A stretch of 33,882 nt of DNA. Source: Arenimonas sp. SCN 70-307. GTDB taxonomy: Bacteria; Pseudomonadota; Gammaproteobacteria; Xanthomonadales; Xanthomonadaceae. The stretch spans positions 1 through 33,882 of the forward strand of contig NZ_MEDO01000023.1 of NCBI RefSeq assembly GCF_001724815.1, given 5' to 3'. A program made the translations under genes and the position numbers. Below the pieces are notes generated by a model. That model saw only the letters and a list, made by a program, of their open reading frames with translations. It searched no databases and was not told the origin of the DNA. Position 1 is the first letter of the stretch, and each line of letters begins with the position of its first letter. Below, piece by piece: positions 17,855-25,752 of this stretch.

Positions 17855-20800
17855 GTGACCCCGATCCTGAGCCCTGAACTGCCCGGCGCGCCCTCGGAGC
17901 TGCGCGCCCGGATCACCGCGGCCTACCACCGCGACGAGGCCGAGCACCTGGCCGAACTGCTCGAACAGGCCCGCCTGCCGGCCGACCAGCAGGCCCGGGT
18001 GCAGGCCACGGCCGAGGCCCTGGTGGGCCGCACCCGCATCCGCGCCGCCGACCCGGGCATGGTCGAGGCCTTCATGCGCCAGTACGACCTCTCCAGCGAG
18101 GAAGGCGTGCTGCTGATGTGCGTGGCCGAGGCCCTGCTGCGCATCCCCGACCGCGCCACCGCCGACAAGCTCATCCGCGACAAGCTCGGCGACGCCGACT
18201 GGGACCGACACATGGGCCAGTCGAGCTCGGTGCTGGTCAACGCCTCCACCTGGGGCCTGATGCTGACCGGCCGCATGGTCAACCTGGCCGAGGAAACCCG
18301 CCGCAACGCCATCGGCGCCTTCCGCCGCCTGGTGGGCCGGGCCGGCGAGCCGGCCATCCGCCTGGCCGTGCGCCAGGCCATGAAGATCATGGGCCACCAG
18401 TTCGTCATGGGCCGCACGATCGCCGAGGCGCTCGAGCGCAGCCGCAAGGGCGAGCAGGCCAAGTACCTGTATTCGTTCGACATGCTGGGCGAGGCGGCCT
18501 TCACCCAGGCCGACGCCGACCGCTATTTCCGCGCCTACCGCGACGCCATCGGCGCGATCGGCGCCGGCGGCCCCTTCCCGGACGTGTTCGCCGCGCCCTC
18601 GATCTCGGTCAAGCTCTCGGCCCTGCACCCGCGCTACGAGCTGGCCAAGCGCGCCCGCGTGCAGGCCGAACTCACCCCGCGCGTGCTCGAGCTGGCCAGG
18701 CTGGCCAAGTCGCACGGCATCGGTTTCACCATCGACGCCGAGGAGTCCGAGCGGCTCGAGCTGAGCCTGGACGTGATCGCCGGCGCTTTCGCCGATCCGA
18801 CCCTGGACGGCTGGGAGGGCTACGGCCTGGCCGTGCAGGCCTACCAGAAGCGCGCGCCCTTCGTGATCGACTTCCTGGCCGACCTGGCCCGCAAGACCGG
18901 CCGCCGCATGCCGATGCGCCTGGTGAAGGGCGCCTACTGGGACAGCGAGGTCAAGAAGGCCCAGGCCGAGGGTTACCACGGCTACCCGGTGTTCACCCGC
19001 AAGGCCAACACCGACGTGAGCTACCTGGCCTGCGCGCGCCGCATGCTGGCGGCCAGCGACGCCATCTACCCGATGTTCGCCACGCACAATGCGCAGACCA
19101 TCGCGGCGATCCATCACTACGCCGCCGGTGCGCGCTTCGAGTTCCAGAAGCTGCACGGCATGGGCGACGATCTTTATGCCGAGGTGATTCCGGCGGACAG
19201 GCTGGGCGTGCCCTGCCGCGTGTACGCGCCGGTGGGCTCGCATGAGGACCTGCTGCCCTACCTGGTGCGCCGCCTGCTCGAGAACGGCGCCAATTCCAGC
19301 TTCGTCAACCGCATCACCGACGAATCGCTGCCGGCCGCCGAACTGGTGGCCGACCCGGTGGCCACCGTCGCCGGCTACGCCAGCAAGCCGCACACCCGCA
19401 TCCCCCTGCCGCGCGACCTCTACCAGGCCGCCGGCGAAGACAGGACCAACTCCATGGGCGCCAACCTCGCCAACGACGACACCCTCGCCACCCTCGCGCG
19501 CGACATCAACGCCGCGCTCAAGCCGGTTTCGGCCACGCCGCTGGTGCCGGGCGCCAGCGCCTCGGGCGCGCCGGTGGCGGTGAGCAACCCGGCCGACCGC
19601 CGCGAGCGCGTGGGCGAATACCTGCCCGCCGACGCCGCGATGGTGGACAAGGCCATCGCCAATGCCGTGGCCGCGCAGCCGGGCTGGGACGCGATGCCCG
19701 CCGCCAGCCGCGCGCTGGTGCTCGAGCACGCCGCCAACCTGATGGAGCAGCGCCTGCCGCAGTACATCGCCATCTGCGTCAAGGAAGCCGGCAAGTCGCT
19801 GGCGGCCTCGGTGGCCGAGGTACGCGAGGCGGTCGACTTCCTGCGCTACTACGCCATGCAGGCGCGCAAGCTGCTGGCCCAGCCCGAGAAGCTGCCCGGC
19901 CCCACCGGCGAATCGAACGAGCTGTGGCTGCACGGCCGCGGCGTGTTCGTCTGCATCAGCCCGTGGAATTTCCCGCTGGCCATCTACATCGGCCAGGTGG
20001 CCGCGGCCCTCGCCGCCGGCAACAGCGTGCTGGCCAAGCCGGCCGAGCAGACGACGCTCACGGCGTTCCTGGCCACCCAGCTGCTGCATGAGGCCGGCGT
20101 GCCCAAGGACGTGCTGCAGCTGCTGCCGGGCGACGGCGCCACCGTCGGCGCCGCGCTCACCCGCGACCCGCGCGTGGCCGGCGTGTGCTTCACCGGCTCG
20201 ACCGAAACCGCCTGGGCGATCAACCGCGCCCTGGCCGCGCGCAACGCGCCCATCGCCACGCTCATCGCCGAGACCGGCGGCCAGAACGCGCTGATCGCCG
20301 ACTCCTCGGCCCTGCCCGAGCAGCTGGTGAAGGACGCGATGACCTCTGCCTTCGACTCGGCCGGCCAGCGCTGCTCGGCGGCGCGCGTGCTGTTCGTGCA
20401 GGCCGACATCGCCGACAAGGTGATCGGCATGCTCGCCGGCGCGATGGACGAGCTGACCGTGGGCGACCCGGCCCTGCTGAGCACCGACGTCGGCCCGGTG
20501 ATCGACGAGGACGCCCGCAAGGTGCTCGCCGACCACGCCGCGCGCATGGACAAGGAGGCCAGGCTGATCAAGGAAGTGAAGCTGCCGGCCTCGGCCGAAC
20601 ACGGCTGCTTCTTCGCGCCGCGCGCCTACGAACTCAACTCGCTCTCGCAGCTCACCCGCGAGGTGTTCGGCCCGGTGCTGCACGTCATCCGCTACCAGGC
20701 CGACCAGCTCGACCAGGTGCTGGCCGACATCAACGCCACGGGCTACGGCCTGACCCTCGGCATCCACTCGCGCATCGACGCCACGGTCGAGAAGATCGCC

Positions 20801-21010
20801 CGCACCGTGCGCGTGGGCAACTGCTACGTCAACCGCAACCAGGTCGGCGCGGTGGTGGGCGTGCAGCCCTTCGGCGGCGAGGGCCTGAGCGGCACCGGCC
20901 CCAAGGCCGGCGGCCCGCACTACCTGCTGCGCTTCGTCTCCGAGCGCACGCTCACCGTCAACACCACCGCGGCCGGCGGCAACGCCTCGCTGCTCACGCT
21001 CGACGACTGA
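17855..21010 (+). CDS. putA: Bifunctional proline dehydrogenase / L-glutamate gamma-semialdehyde dehydrogenase
   Basis: PutA oxidises proline to glutamate in two steps, using FAD then NAD+. The protein has 1051 residues. The N-terminus starts directly with the arm domain, with no ribbon-helix-helix DNA-binding domain as in E. coli PutA (about 1320 residues). The dehydrogenase barrel carries MRLVKGAYWDSEVKKA, FATHNAQTI, FQKLHGMGDDLY and RVYAPVGSHEDLLPYLVRRL. The aldehyde dehydrogenase part has SPWNFPLAIYIGQV, FTGSTETAW, E806 (ETGGQNAL) and the catalytic C840 (GQRCSAAR). It is therefore an enzyme without the autoregulatory repressor activity. Start GTG at 17855. It is monocistronic, with a hairpin after the stop. 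Confidence 0.97.
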   Translation: MTPILSPELPGAPSELRARITAAYHRDEAEHLAELLEQARLPADQQARVQATAEALVGRTRIRAADPGMVEAFMRQYDLSSEEGVLLMCVAEALLRIPDRATADKLIRDKLGDADWDRHMGQSSSVLVNASTWGLMLTGRMVNLAEETRRNAIGAFRRLVGRAGEPAIRLAVRQAMKIMGHQFVMGRTIAEALERSRKGEQAKYLYSFDMLGEAAFTQADADRYFRAYRDAIGAIGAGGPFPDVFAAPSISVKLSALHPRYELAKRARVQAELTPRVLELARLAKSHGIGFTIDAEESERLELSLDVIAGAFADPTLDGWEGYGLAVQAYQKRAPFVIDFLADLARKTGRRMPMRLVKGAYWDSEVKKAQAEGYHGYPVFTRKANTDVSYLACARRMLAASDAIYPMFATHNAQTIAAIHHYAAGARFEFQKLHGMGDDLYAEVIPADRLGVPCRVYAPVGSHEDLLPYLVRRLLENGANSSFVNRITDESLPAAELVADPVATVAGYASKPHTRIPLPRDLYQAAGEDRTNSMGANLANDDTLATLARDINAALKPVSATPLVPGASASGAPVAVSNPADRRERVGEYLPADAAMVDKAIANAVAAQPGWDAMPAASRALVLEHAANLMEQRLPQYIAICVKEAGKSLAASVAEVREAVDFLRYYAMQARKLLAQPEKLPGPTGESNELWLHGRGVFVCISPWNFPLAIYIGQVAAALAAGNSVLAKPAEQTTLTAFLATQLLHEAGVPKDVLQLLPGDGATVGAALTRDPRVAGVCFTGSTETAWAINRALAARNAPIATLIAETGGQNALIADSSALPEQLVKDAMTSAFDSAGQRCSAARVLFVQADIADKVIGMLAGAMDELTVGDPALLSTDVGPVIDEDARKVLADHAARMDKEARLIKEVKLPASAEHGCFFAPRAYELNSLSQLTREVFGPVLHVIRYQADQLDQVLADINATGYGLTLGIHSRIDATVEKIARTVRVGNCYVNRNQVGAVVGVQPFGGEGLSGTGPKAGGPHYLLRFVSERTLTVNTTAAGGNASLLTLDD

Positions 21011-21021
21011 GCCTGCACACC

Positions 21022-21045
21022 GGCCCTCCCGTCGCCGGGAGGGCC
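21022..21045. terminator. Hairpin between putA and the convergent secreted-protein gene
   Basis: GGCCCTCCCG (21022-21031) pairs with CGGGAGGGCC (21036-21045) around TCGC. It lies between convergent stop codons (21010 and 21055). No T-run is visible, so it may be a Rho-assisted end or a 3' stabiliser. Confidence 0.65.
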
Positions 21046-21054
21046 GCGCCGGCC

Positions 21055-21666
21055 TCAGAACGGCCGGGTGTGCACTTCATACCCGCACCAGCACGAGGAA
21101 CCCACCCCGCACTCGCCCGGGGTGTAGAAGCCCGTCATGCCGTCCTGGCTGCACTCCCAGGTGCAGTTGGCGCGCGCCAGCCGCTCGGCGTTGGCGCAGA
21201 CATCGCCCAGGGTCCAGATGCCTTCCGCGTTGCTCCACACCGGCTGGTCCTCCGGATCCGGCGGCGGCTCGAAGGGGCCGCCCGAGGCCAGGAAACGCCT
21301 GCCCGGCAGGTCCACGCCCCGCTCGCGGAACATCGACACCATGCGGCGGGTGAGTTCGAGCTCGCCTTCGGTGGGCAGCCGCTTCGACGCCGGCACGTGC
21401 TGCACCAGGCCGCCGGGCAGGCGCAGCACCACGTCGCCGCCGCTGCGCAGCTCGGCTTCGGTGCGCCGGCCCAGGCTGTCCTCCCACACCAGGTGGGTGC
21501 TGCCATCGGGCGTGAAGCGCGTGGCCTCGGGCAGCGCGGTGCTGAAGTGCAGCATGCACCGCAGGGGCCCCTCGGTGTCCTCGATGGGCCCGGGCGTGGG
21601 CGCCGCGCGGGCCACGACCGGGCCGGCCAGCAGGGCCGCCGCCGCGACCAGGATGATTGCTTTCAT
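21055..21666 (-). CDS. Secreted cysteine-rich protein of unknown function
   Basis: I do not recognise the family. The 203-residue product has a signal peptide (1-22, MKAIILVAAAALLAGPVVARA). The middle (about 54-90) is strand-rich (THLVWEDSLGRRTEAELRSG, GDVVLRLPGGLVQHVP). The last 50 residues carry six cysteines (157, 168, 172, 186, 192, 194), enough for three disulfides, with a CWCGYEVHTRPF end; C37 is a seventh. ATG at 21666 was chosen because it starts the signal peptide and is preceded by AGGAGGAAC, a strong ribosome binding site. It is alone on its strand between putA and the exeA-like gene. It looks like a small, disulfide-stabilised periplasmic or secreted protein. Confidence 0.7.
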   Translation of the reverse strand: MKAIILVAAAALLAGPVVARAAPTPGPIEDTEGPLRCMLHFSTALPEATRFTPDGSTHLVWEDSLGRRTEAELRSGGDVVLRLPGGLVQHVPASKRLPTEGELELTRRMVSMFRERGVDLPGRRFLASGGPFEPPPDPEDQPVWSNAEGIWTLGDVCANAERLARANCTWECSQDGMTGFYTPGECGVGSSCWCGYEVHTRPF

Positions 21667-21866
21667 GGCTGTTCCTCCTGCGCCGGGATGGCGCCCGCAC
21701 AGGCTCGCCGGCGCGCGCGCCGGGCGGGTCAGCGCTAATCCTGCCGGCCGGTAGGCACGGCCCGCGGGCGCGGCGAGGAAAGCCGCCCGCCGCACGCAGG
21801 AAAGATGCGGTTCCAGCGTCCGCCGAAGGCGTGGCATTCTGGACGCCCTTACCCGCCGGACCGCGC

Positions 21867-23480
21867 ATGTACCTCGGGCACTACGGCCTGGACGAGCCGC
21901 CGTTCTCGATCACCCCGGACCCGCGCTTCGTCTTCCTGGGCGAGCGCCACCGGGACGCGCTCGCGCACCTGCTGTTCGGCGTCGGCCAGGGCGGCAGCGG
22001 CGGTTTCGTGCAGCTCACCGGCGAAGTCGGCACCGGCAAGACCACGCTCTGCCGCCTGCTGCTCGAACAGCTGCCGGAAAACGTGCGCGTGGCGCTGGTG
22101 CTCAACCCGCGCCTGAGCCCGGTGGAGCTGCTCGAGACGATCTGCGAAGAGCTGCGCATCGACACCACCGGCCGCAAGGGCAGCCTCAAGGGCCTGGTGG
22201 ACGCGCTCAACCACTACCTGCTCGACGCCTATGCGCAGGGCCTGCGCGTGGTGCTGATCATCGACGAGGCGCAGAACCTCAGCGCCGAGGCGCTCGAGCA
22301 GGTGCGCCTGCTCACCAACCTCGAGACGCCGACCCAGAAGCTGCTGCAGATCCTGCTGCTGGGCCAGCCCGAGCTGCGCGAGCTGCTGGCGCGCGAGGAC
22401 CTGCGCCAGCTGTCGCAGCGCGTCACCGCGCGCTTCCACCTCACGCCGATGGACGCAGCCGAAACCGAGGCCTACCTGCGGCACCGGTTCGCGGTCGCCG
22501 GCGGCAAGCGTTTTCCCTTCACCAAGCTGGCGGTCAAGCGCATCCACCACCACTCGGGCGGCGTGCCGCGGCTGGTGAACATCATCGCCGAGCGCGCGCT
22601 GCTGGCCGGTTATGCGCACGACGAAGCCCAGATCGGCGAGCGCTGGGTGGACCGCGCCGCGCGCGAGGCGCTGGCGCCGCGGCTGTCGAAGCTGCCGCGC
22701 CCGGACCTGGCCTGGGTCGTGGCCGGCGTGCTGGCCCTGGTCGTGCTGCTGCTGGCACTGCGCGATCGGCCGGTGCCGCCGCCGGCGACGGCGGAAGCGC
22801 CCGAGGCGGGCAGCACCGACGCGCCCGCGCCCGAGCCGGCCGTGCCCTACCTGCCCGGCGGCGAACTGGCGGCGCGCGTGCGCCTGGCCGGCGCGTCGTC
22901 CGAACCGGCCTGGGGCCAGCTGCTGGGCCTGTGGACCGTGCGTGCGCAGGAAGCCACGGTGGACCAGGCGCAGGCCTGCCCGCCGTCGCTGGCGCCCGGC
23001 CTGTATTGCCTGCGCGGCCGCGCCACGCTGGGCAAGCTCGCGGCGCTGGGTCGCCCGGCCCTGCTGCGCCTGCAAACCGCCGAGGGCGAGACCTGGGCCG
23101 TGCTGCTTGGCGCCGACGCGGTGCGCGTGCGCCTGTGGCTGGGCGGCGGCCGCTTCGACACCGACCGCCTGGCTTTCGAACGCGCCTGGCGCGGCGAGTA
23201 CGCCGCGCTCTGGCGTGGCCCCGATTTCCTGCTGCCCGCTCCGGTGCCCGGCGCCAGCGGCCCGGCCGTGGACTGGATCCACGACCGCCTGCGCGACCGC
23301 GCCGGCCTGCAGTCGCCCGATGCCGGCCCGGCCGTGTTCGACGCGGCCAGCGTGGCCGCGGTGCGCCGCCTGCAGGAAGCCAACGGCCTGGCCGCCGACG
23401 GCGTGGTCGGCCCGGAAACCCTGCTGGCGCTGGCGGCCCGCGAAAACGAGGGCCCGCGCCTGCGCCGGGTGCTGGACTGA
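21867..23480 (+). CDS. ExeA-like AAA ATPase with peptidoglycan-binding domain
   Basis: ExeA (GspA) with GspB helps place the type II secretion secretin in the peptidoglycan. The protein has 537 residues. The N-terminal AAA domain opens MYLGHYGLDEPPFSITPDPR, with Walker A GEVGTGKT (52-59) and Walker B LIIDEAQNL with D133/E134. One membrane segment (about 281-300) follows, then a proline/alanine linker and a periplasmic region (about 315-450). A C-terminal PG_binding_1-like domain (SVAAVRRLQEANGLAADGVVGPETLLAL) ends it. ATG at 21867 gives the exact family N-terminus; a much longer frame upstream is not family-like. The stop overlaps the gspB ATG. No other type II secretion genes are in the window. 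Confidence 0.92.
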   Translation: MYLGHYGLDEPPFSITPDPRFVFLGERHRDALAHLLFGVGQGGSGGFVQLTGEVGTGKTTLCRLLLEQLPENVRVALVLNPRLSPVELLETICEELRIDTTGRKGSLKGLVDALNHYLLDAYAQGLRVVLIIDEAQNLSAEALEQVRLLTNLETPTQKLLQILLLGQPELRELLAREDLRQLSQRVTARFHLTPMDAAETEAYLRHRFAVAGGKRFPFTKLAVKRIHHHSGGVPRLVNIIAERALLAGYAHDEAQIGERWVDRAAREALAPRLSKLPRPDLAWVVAGVLALVVLLLALRDRPVPPPATAEAPEAGSTDAPAPEPAVPYLPGGELAARVRLAGASSEPAWGQLLGLWTVRAQEATVDQAQACPPSLAPGLYCLRGRATLGKLAALGRPALLRLQTAEGETWAVLLGADAVRVRLWLGGGRFDTDRLAFERAWRGEYAALWRGPDFLLPAPVPGASGPAVDWIHDRLRDRAGLQSPDAGPAVFDAASVAAVRRLQEANGLAADGVVGPETLLALAARENEGPRLRRVLD

Positions 23481-24205
23481 TGTCGCTGATCCTCGAAGCG
23501 CTGAAGAAATCCGAAGCCGAGCGCCAGCGCGGGCAGGCGCCCGGGCTGTTCGTCGAACAGGCGCCGCTGGCGCGCGCGCGCCGCGAGGGTGCGCCGGCGT
23601 GGGCGTTTGCGCTGGGGGCGCTGTTGCTGGTGGTGCTGGCGGTGTTTGGCTGGCGGGAGTGGCAGCGCGTCGATGTCGTGACGCCCTCTCCCCAGCCCTC
23701 TCCCGCCAGCGGGAGAGGGAGCGAAGCGGCGGTTCCCCCTCCCACCTCCGTGGGAGAGGGCCGGGGAGAGGGGGCGGTCGTCCGTGCCGAGCCGCCCGCG
23801 CCCGTGCCGATGCCCTCTCCCCAGCCCTCTCCCGCCAGCGGGAGAGGGAGCCAATCGGCGGTTCCCCCGCCTGCGGGAGAGCGAAGCGAAGCGGCAGTTC
23901 CCCCGCTTGCGATTGAGGGAAGCGAAACGGCAGTTCCCCCTCTCCCGCCTGCGGGAGAGGGCCGGGGAGAGGGCAGCATCCCGCGCCTGGCCGACCTCGC
24001 CGCCGGCGAACGCGCCGCGCTGCCGCCGCTCAAGCTCACCATGCACGTCTTCGCCGACGACCCGGCGGCGCGCTTCGTCATCCTCGACGGCCGCCGCCTC
24101 GGCGAGGGCGCGATGGTGGCCGACGGCGTCGTGCTGCGCGGCATCGACCGCGACGGCGTGGTGATCGAGGCCCAGGGCCGCGCGCTGCGCCTGCCGAGGC
24201 CCTGA
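23480..24205 (+). CDS. gspB: General secretion pathway protein GspB with repeat-encoded linker
   Basis: GspB is the partner of ExeA/GspA. The 241-residue protein begins MSLILEALKKSEAERQRGQ, the usual cytoplasmic start, then has a membrane helix (about 39-58) and a C-terminal GspB domain (about 176-238: LKLTMHVFADDPAARFVILDGRR, GVVLRGIDRDGVVIEAQG). Between them, residues about 69-165 are low complexity (PSPQPSPASGRG, EAAVPP, GEGRGEG). This stretch is encoded by two REP/MITE-like inverted repeats lying in frame, and it nearly doubles the length of a typical linker. ATG at 23480 overlaps the exeA-like stop. The conserved ends are intact, so the protein is probably still functional. Confidence 0.9.
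   Translation: MSLILEALKKSEAERQRGQAPGLFVEQAPLARARREGAPAWAFALGALLLVVLAVFGWREWQRVDVVTPSPQPSPASGRGSEAAVPPPTSVGEGRGEGAVVRAEPPAPVPMPSPQPSPASGRGSQSAVPPPAGERSEAAVPPLAIEGSETAVPPLPPAGEGRGEGSIPRLADLAAGERAALPPLKLTMHVFADDPAARFVILDGRRLGEGAMVADGVVLRGIDRDGVVIEAQGRALRLPRP
23684..23772. repeat. REP/MITE-like inverted repeat inside gspB, copy 1
   Basis: It begins CCCTCTCCCCAGCCCTCTCC and ends GGGAGAGGGCCGGGGAGAGG-G, so the two ends are near-perfect inverted repeats. Inner hairpins are CTCTCCCGC-cag-CGGGAGAG on the left and CTCCCAC-ctcc-GTGGGAG on the right. It is 89 bp, read in frame as PSPQPSPASGRGSEAAVPPPTSVGEGRGEG. The same kind of repeat is normally intergenic. Confidence 0.85.
23813..23973. repeat. REP/MITE-like inverted repeat inside gspB, copy 2
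   Basis: It has the same ends as copy 1, but 161 bp because the interior holds extra units: the motif CGGC(A/G)GTTCCCCC occurs three times here and once in copy 1, coding for (E/Q)(A/S/T)AVPP units. It keeps an open reading frame throughout. Confidence 0.85.
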
Positions 24206-24207
24206 AC

Positions 24208-24885
24208 GTGTTCGTGAACCTGCCCACGCGGCGCAAGTCGCACTGGCGCTGGGCCACGCCGCTGCTGGCGGCGCTGATGGTGGGCGCCTACATCTGGATC
24301 GCGCTGCTCGCCGACGACGCCGCCTGGCGCGCCACCCTGCTGCGCTGGGGCACCATCTCCGGCAGCGTCACCGAATGGCGCGCCGCGCTGCGCGACGAAC
24401 GCCTGCTCACCCTGCTCAGCGCGCTCTTCATCCACGCCGGGCCGGTCCACCTGGCCGGCAACCTGCTCTTCCTGCTCATCTTCGGCCTGCCCGCCGAGCG
24501 GGTGATGGGCCCCTGGCGCTACCTGCTGCTCTTCCTCGCCGGCGGCGCCCTGGCCAACCTCGCCGCCGCGCTGCTGATGGGCGACCCGGCGCGCGCCATC
24601 ATCGGTGCCAGCGGCGGCGTGTCGGCGGTGATCGGCGCCTACCTGGCACTCTTCCCCACCGCGCGCCTGGGCGTGGTGGTGCCGCTGGGCCTGTGGCTGG
24701 AATTCATCAAGCTGCCGGCGGCACTGCTGATCGGCCTGTGGGCGGTGCTGCAGCTGGTCTTCACCTTCGTCGGCCCCAGCTTCGGCGCCGTGGCCTGGTG
24801 GGCGCACCTGGCCGGCTTCGGCGTGGGCCTGGTGTACGCGCTGGCGCTCAAGCCCGCGCTGGCGCGGCGTTCACGCGGCCAGTAA
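24208..24885 (+). CDS. Rhomboid family intramembrane serine protease
   Basis: Rhomboids cleave membrane proteins within the lipid bilayer. The 225-residue protein has six or seven hydrophobic segments. The catalytic dyad is S135 in GASGG and H200 in AHLAGFGVG; the loop HAGPVHLAGNLLFL supplies H76, H81 and N85 of the family. It resembles the group with a long first loop (residues about 35-68). Start GTG at 24208, two bases after the gspB stop, so it is co-expressed with the secretion-associated pair. The substrate is unknown. Confidence 0.92.
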   Translation: MFVNLPTRRKSHWRWATPLLAALMVGAYIWIALLADDAAWRATLLRWGTISGSVTEWRAALRDERLLTLLSALFIHAGPVHLAGNLLFLLIFGLPAERVMGPWRYLLLFLAGGALANLAAALLMGDPARAIIGASGGVSAVIGAYLALFPTARLGVVVPLGLWLEFIKLPAALLIGLWAVLQLVFTFVGPSFGAVAWWAHLAGFGVGLVYALALKPALARRSRGQ

Positions 24886-24894
24886 AGCCGGGAA

Positions 24895-24900
24895 TATAAT
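24895..24900 (+). promoter_or_regulatory. -10 box (TATAAT) right before the DUF1820 start
   Basis: A perfect TATAAT ends nine bases before the ATG at 24909, so the transcript would begin on or within two bases of the start codon. A weak TTCACG lies at 24870-24875. No Shine-Dalgarno is visible, which fits a leaderless message. Confidence 0.5.
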
Positions 24901-24908
24901 CGCGGGCC

Positions 24909-25232
24909 ATGAACCAGCGCATCCTCTACAAGGTCACGTTCCTCAACGCCGGCAAGGTGTACGAGATCTACGCGCGCCGCGTGGCGGCCAGCTCGCTGTG
25001 GGGCTTCACCGAAGTGTCGGACCTGGTGTTCGACGCCAAGGAAGGCGTGGTGGTCGACCCCACCGAAGAGCGCCTGCGCGATGAGTTCGCCGACACCCGC
25101 GTGCTGCACCTGCCGATGCAGAGCGTCGTGCGCGTCGAGGAAGTCGACCGCAAGGGCCAGCTGAGCATCCGCGACGCCAGCACCGGCGAGAAGGTGGTCA
25201 CGCCCTTCCCGCTGCCGGCCAAGCCGCGCTGA
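24909..25232 (+). CDS. DUF1820 family protein
   Basis: This 107-residue soluble protein begins MNQRILYKVTFLNAGKVYEIYARRV and has the SSLWGFTEVSDLVFD and PTEERLRDEF segments of DUF1820. The family is small, found in gammaproteobacteria, and has no known function. The protein is strand-rich and acidic to neutral. It has its own promoter candidate directly upstream and no visible ribosome binding site. The next gene follows after five bases. Confidence 0.9.
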   Translation: MNQRILYKVTFLNAGKVYEIYARRVAASSLWGFTEVSDLVFDAKEGVVVDPTEERLRDEFADTRVLHLPMQSVVRVEEVDRKGQLSIRDASTGEKVVTPFPLPAKPR

Positions 25233-25237
25233 ACCCC

Positions 25238-25741
25238 GTGTCCGCCGACGGGTCGCTGGCGGACCGGATCGCGGATTTCCTGCGGGACGCCGGCATCCGG
25301 GTGCGCGAGGCGCCGGTGCCCGACGACGCCTTCCTGCCGGGCGTGCAGGTGCAGGCCGGCGAGATCATCTTCGACCGTGCGCGCCTGGCCTGGCCCGGCG
25401 ACCTGCTGCACGAAGCCGGCCACATCGCCGTCACGCCCGCCGCGCGCCGCCACGAACTGCCGGCGCTGCTCGACGGCCATCCGATCAACGCCCCCGGCGG
25501 CGAGATCGAAGCCACTGCCTGGGCCTACGCGGCCTGCGTGCACCTGGGCCTGCCGGCCTCGGTGCTGTTCCACCCCGGCGGCTACCACGGCCGCTCGGAG
25601 TCGCTGGTGATGACCTACTCGCTCGGCGTCCACCCCGGCAGCGCCGGCCTGGCCGCCCACGGCCTCACCCTCGTCGGCGAACAGGCGCGCGAGCGCGGCC
25701 TGCCGCCCTACCCCCACATGCTGCGCTGGCTGCGCGACTGA
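25238..25741 (+). CDS. HEXXH-motif protein, putative zinc-dependent hydrolase
   Basis: I do not recognise a named family. The 167-residue product has H58-E-A-G-H62 (DLLHEAGHIAVTP), the zincin zinc-binding helix, and E91 in a following GGEIEATAWAYAA helix that could be the third ligand, as in ImmA/IrrE-type minigluzincins. No signal peptide or membrane segment is seen, so it is probably cytoplasmic. Start GTG at 25238, five bases after DUF1820. It also has a notably conserved-looking FHPGGYHGRSESLVMTYSLG loop. Peptidase activity is inferred only from the motif. Confidence 0.65.
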   Translation: MSADGSLADRIADFLRDAGIRVREAPVPDDAFLPGVQVQAGEIIFDRARLAWPGDLLHEAGHIAVTPAARRHELPALLDGHPINAPGGEIEATAWAYAACVHLGLPASVLFHPGGYHGRSESLVMTYSLGVHPGSAGLAAHGLTLVGEQARERGLPPYPHMLRWLRD

Positions 25742-25752
25742 GAGAGACCGCC

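Noticed and set aside
17696-20920. A 1074-codon open frame antisense to putA, and other long antisense frames over the S9 peptidase, dnaG and coxA genes
   Set aside because: They mirror the sense codons of strongly GC3-biased genes and give low-complexity Ala/Gly/Arg/His-rich products with no motif; the sense genes have full catalytic signatures.
23684-23973. CRISPR-like array from the repeated CTCCC/GGGAG units
   Set aside because: Units are inverted dyads of unequal spacing inside a protein gene, with no constant direct repeat and unique spacers, and no cas genes nearby.
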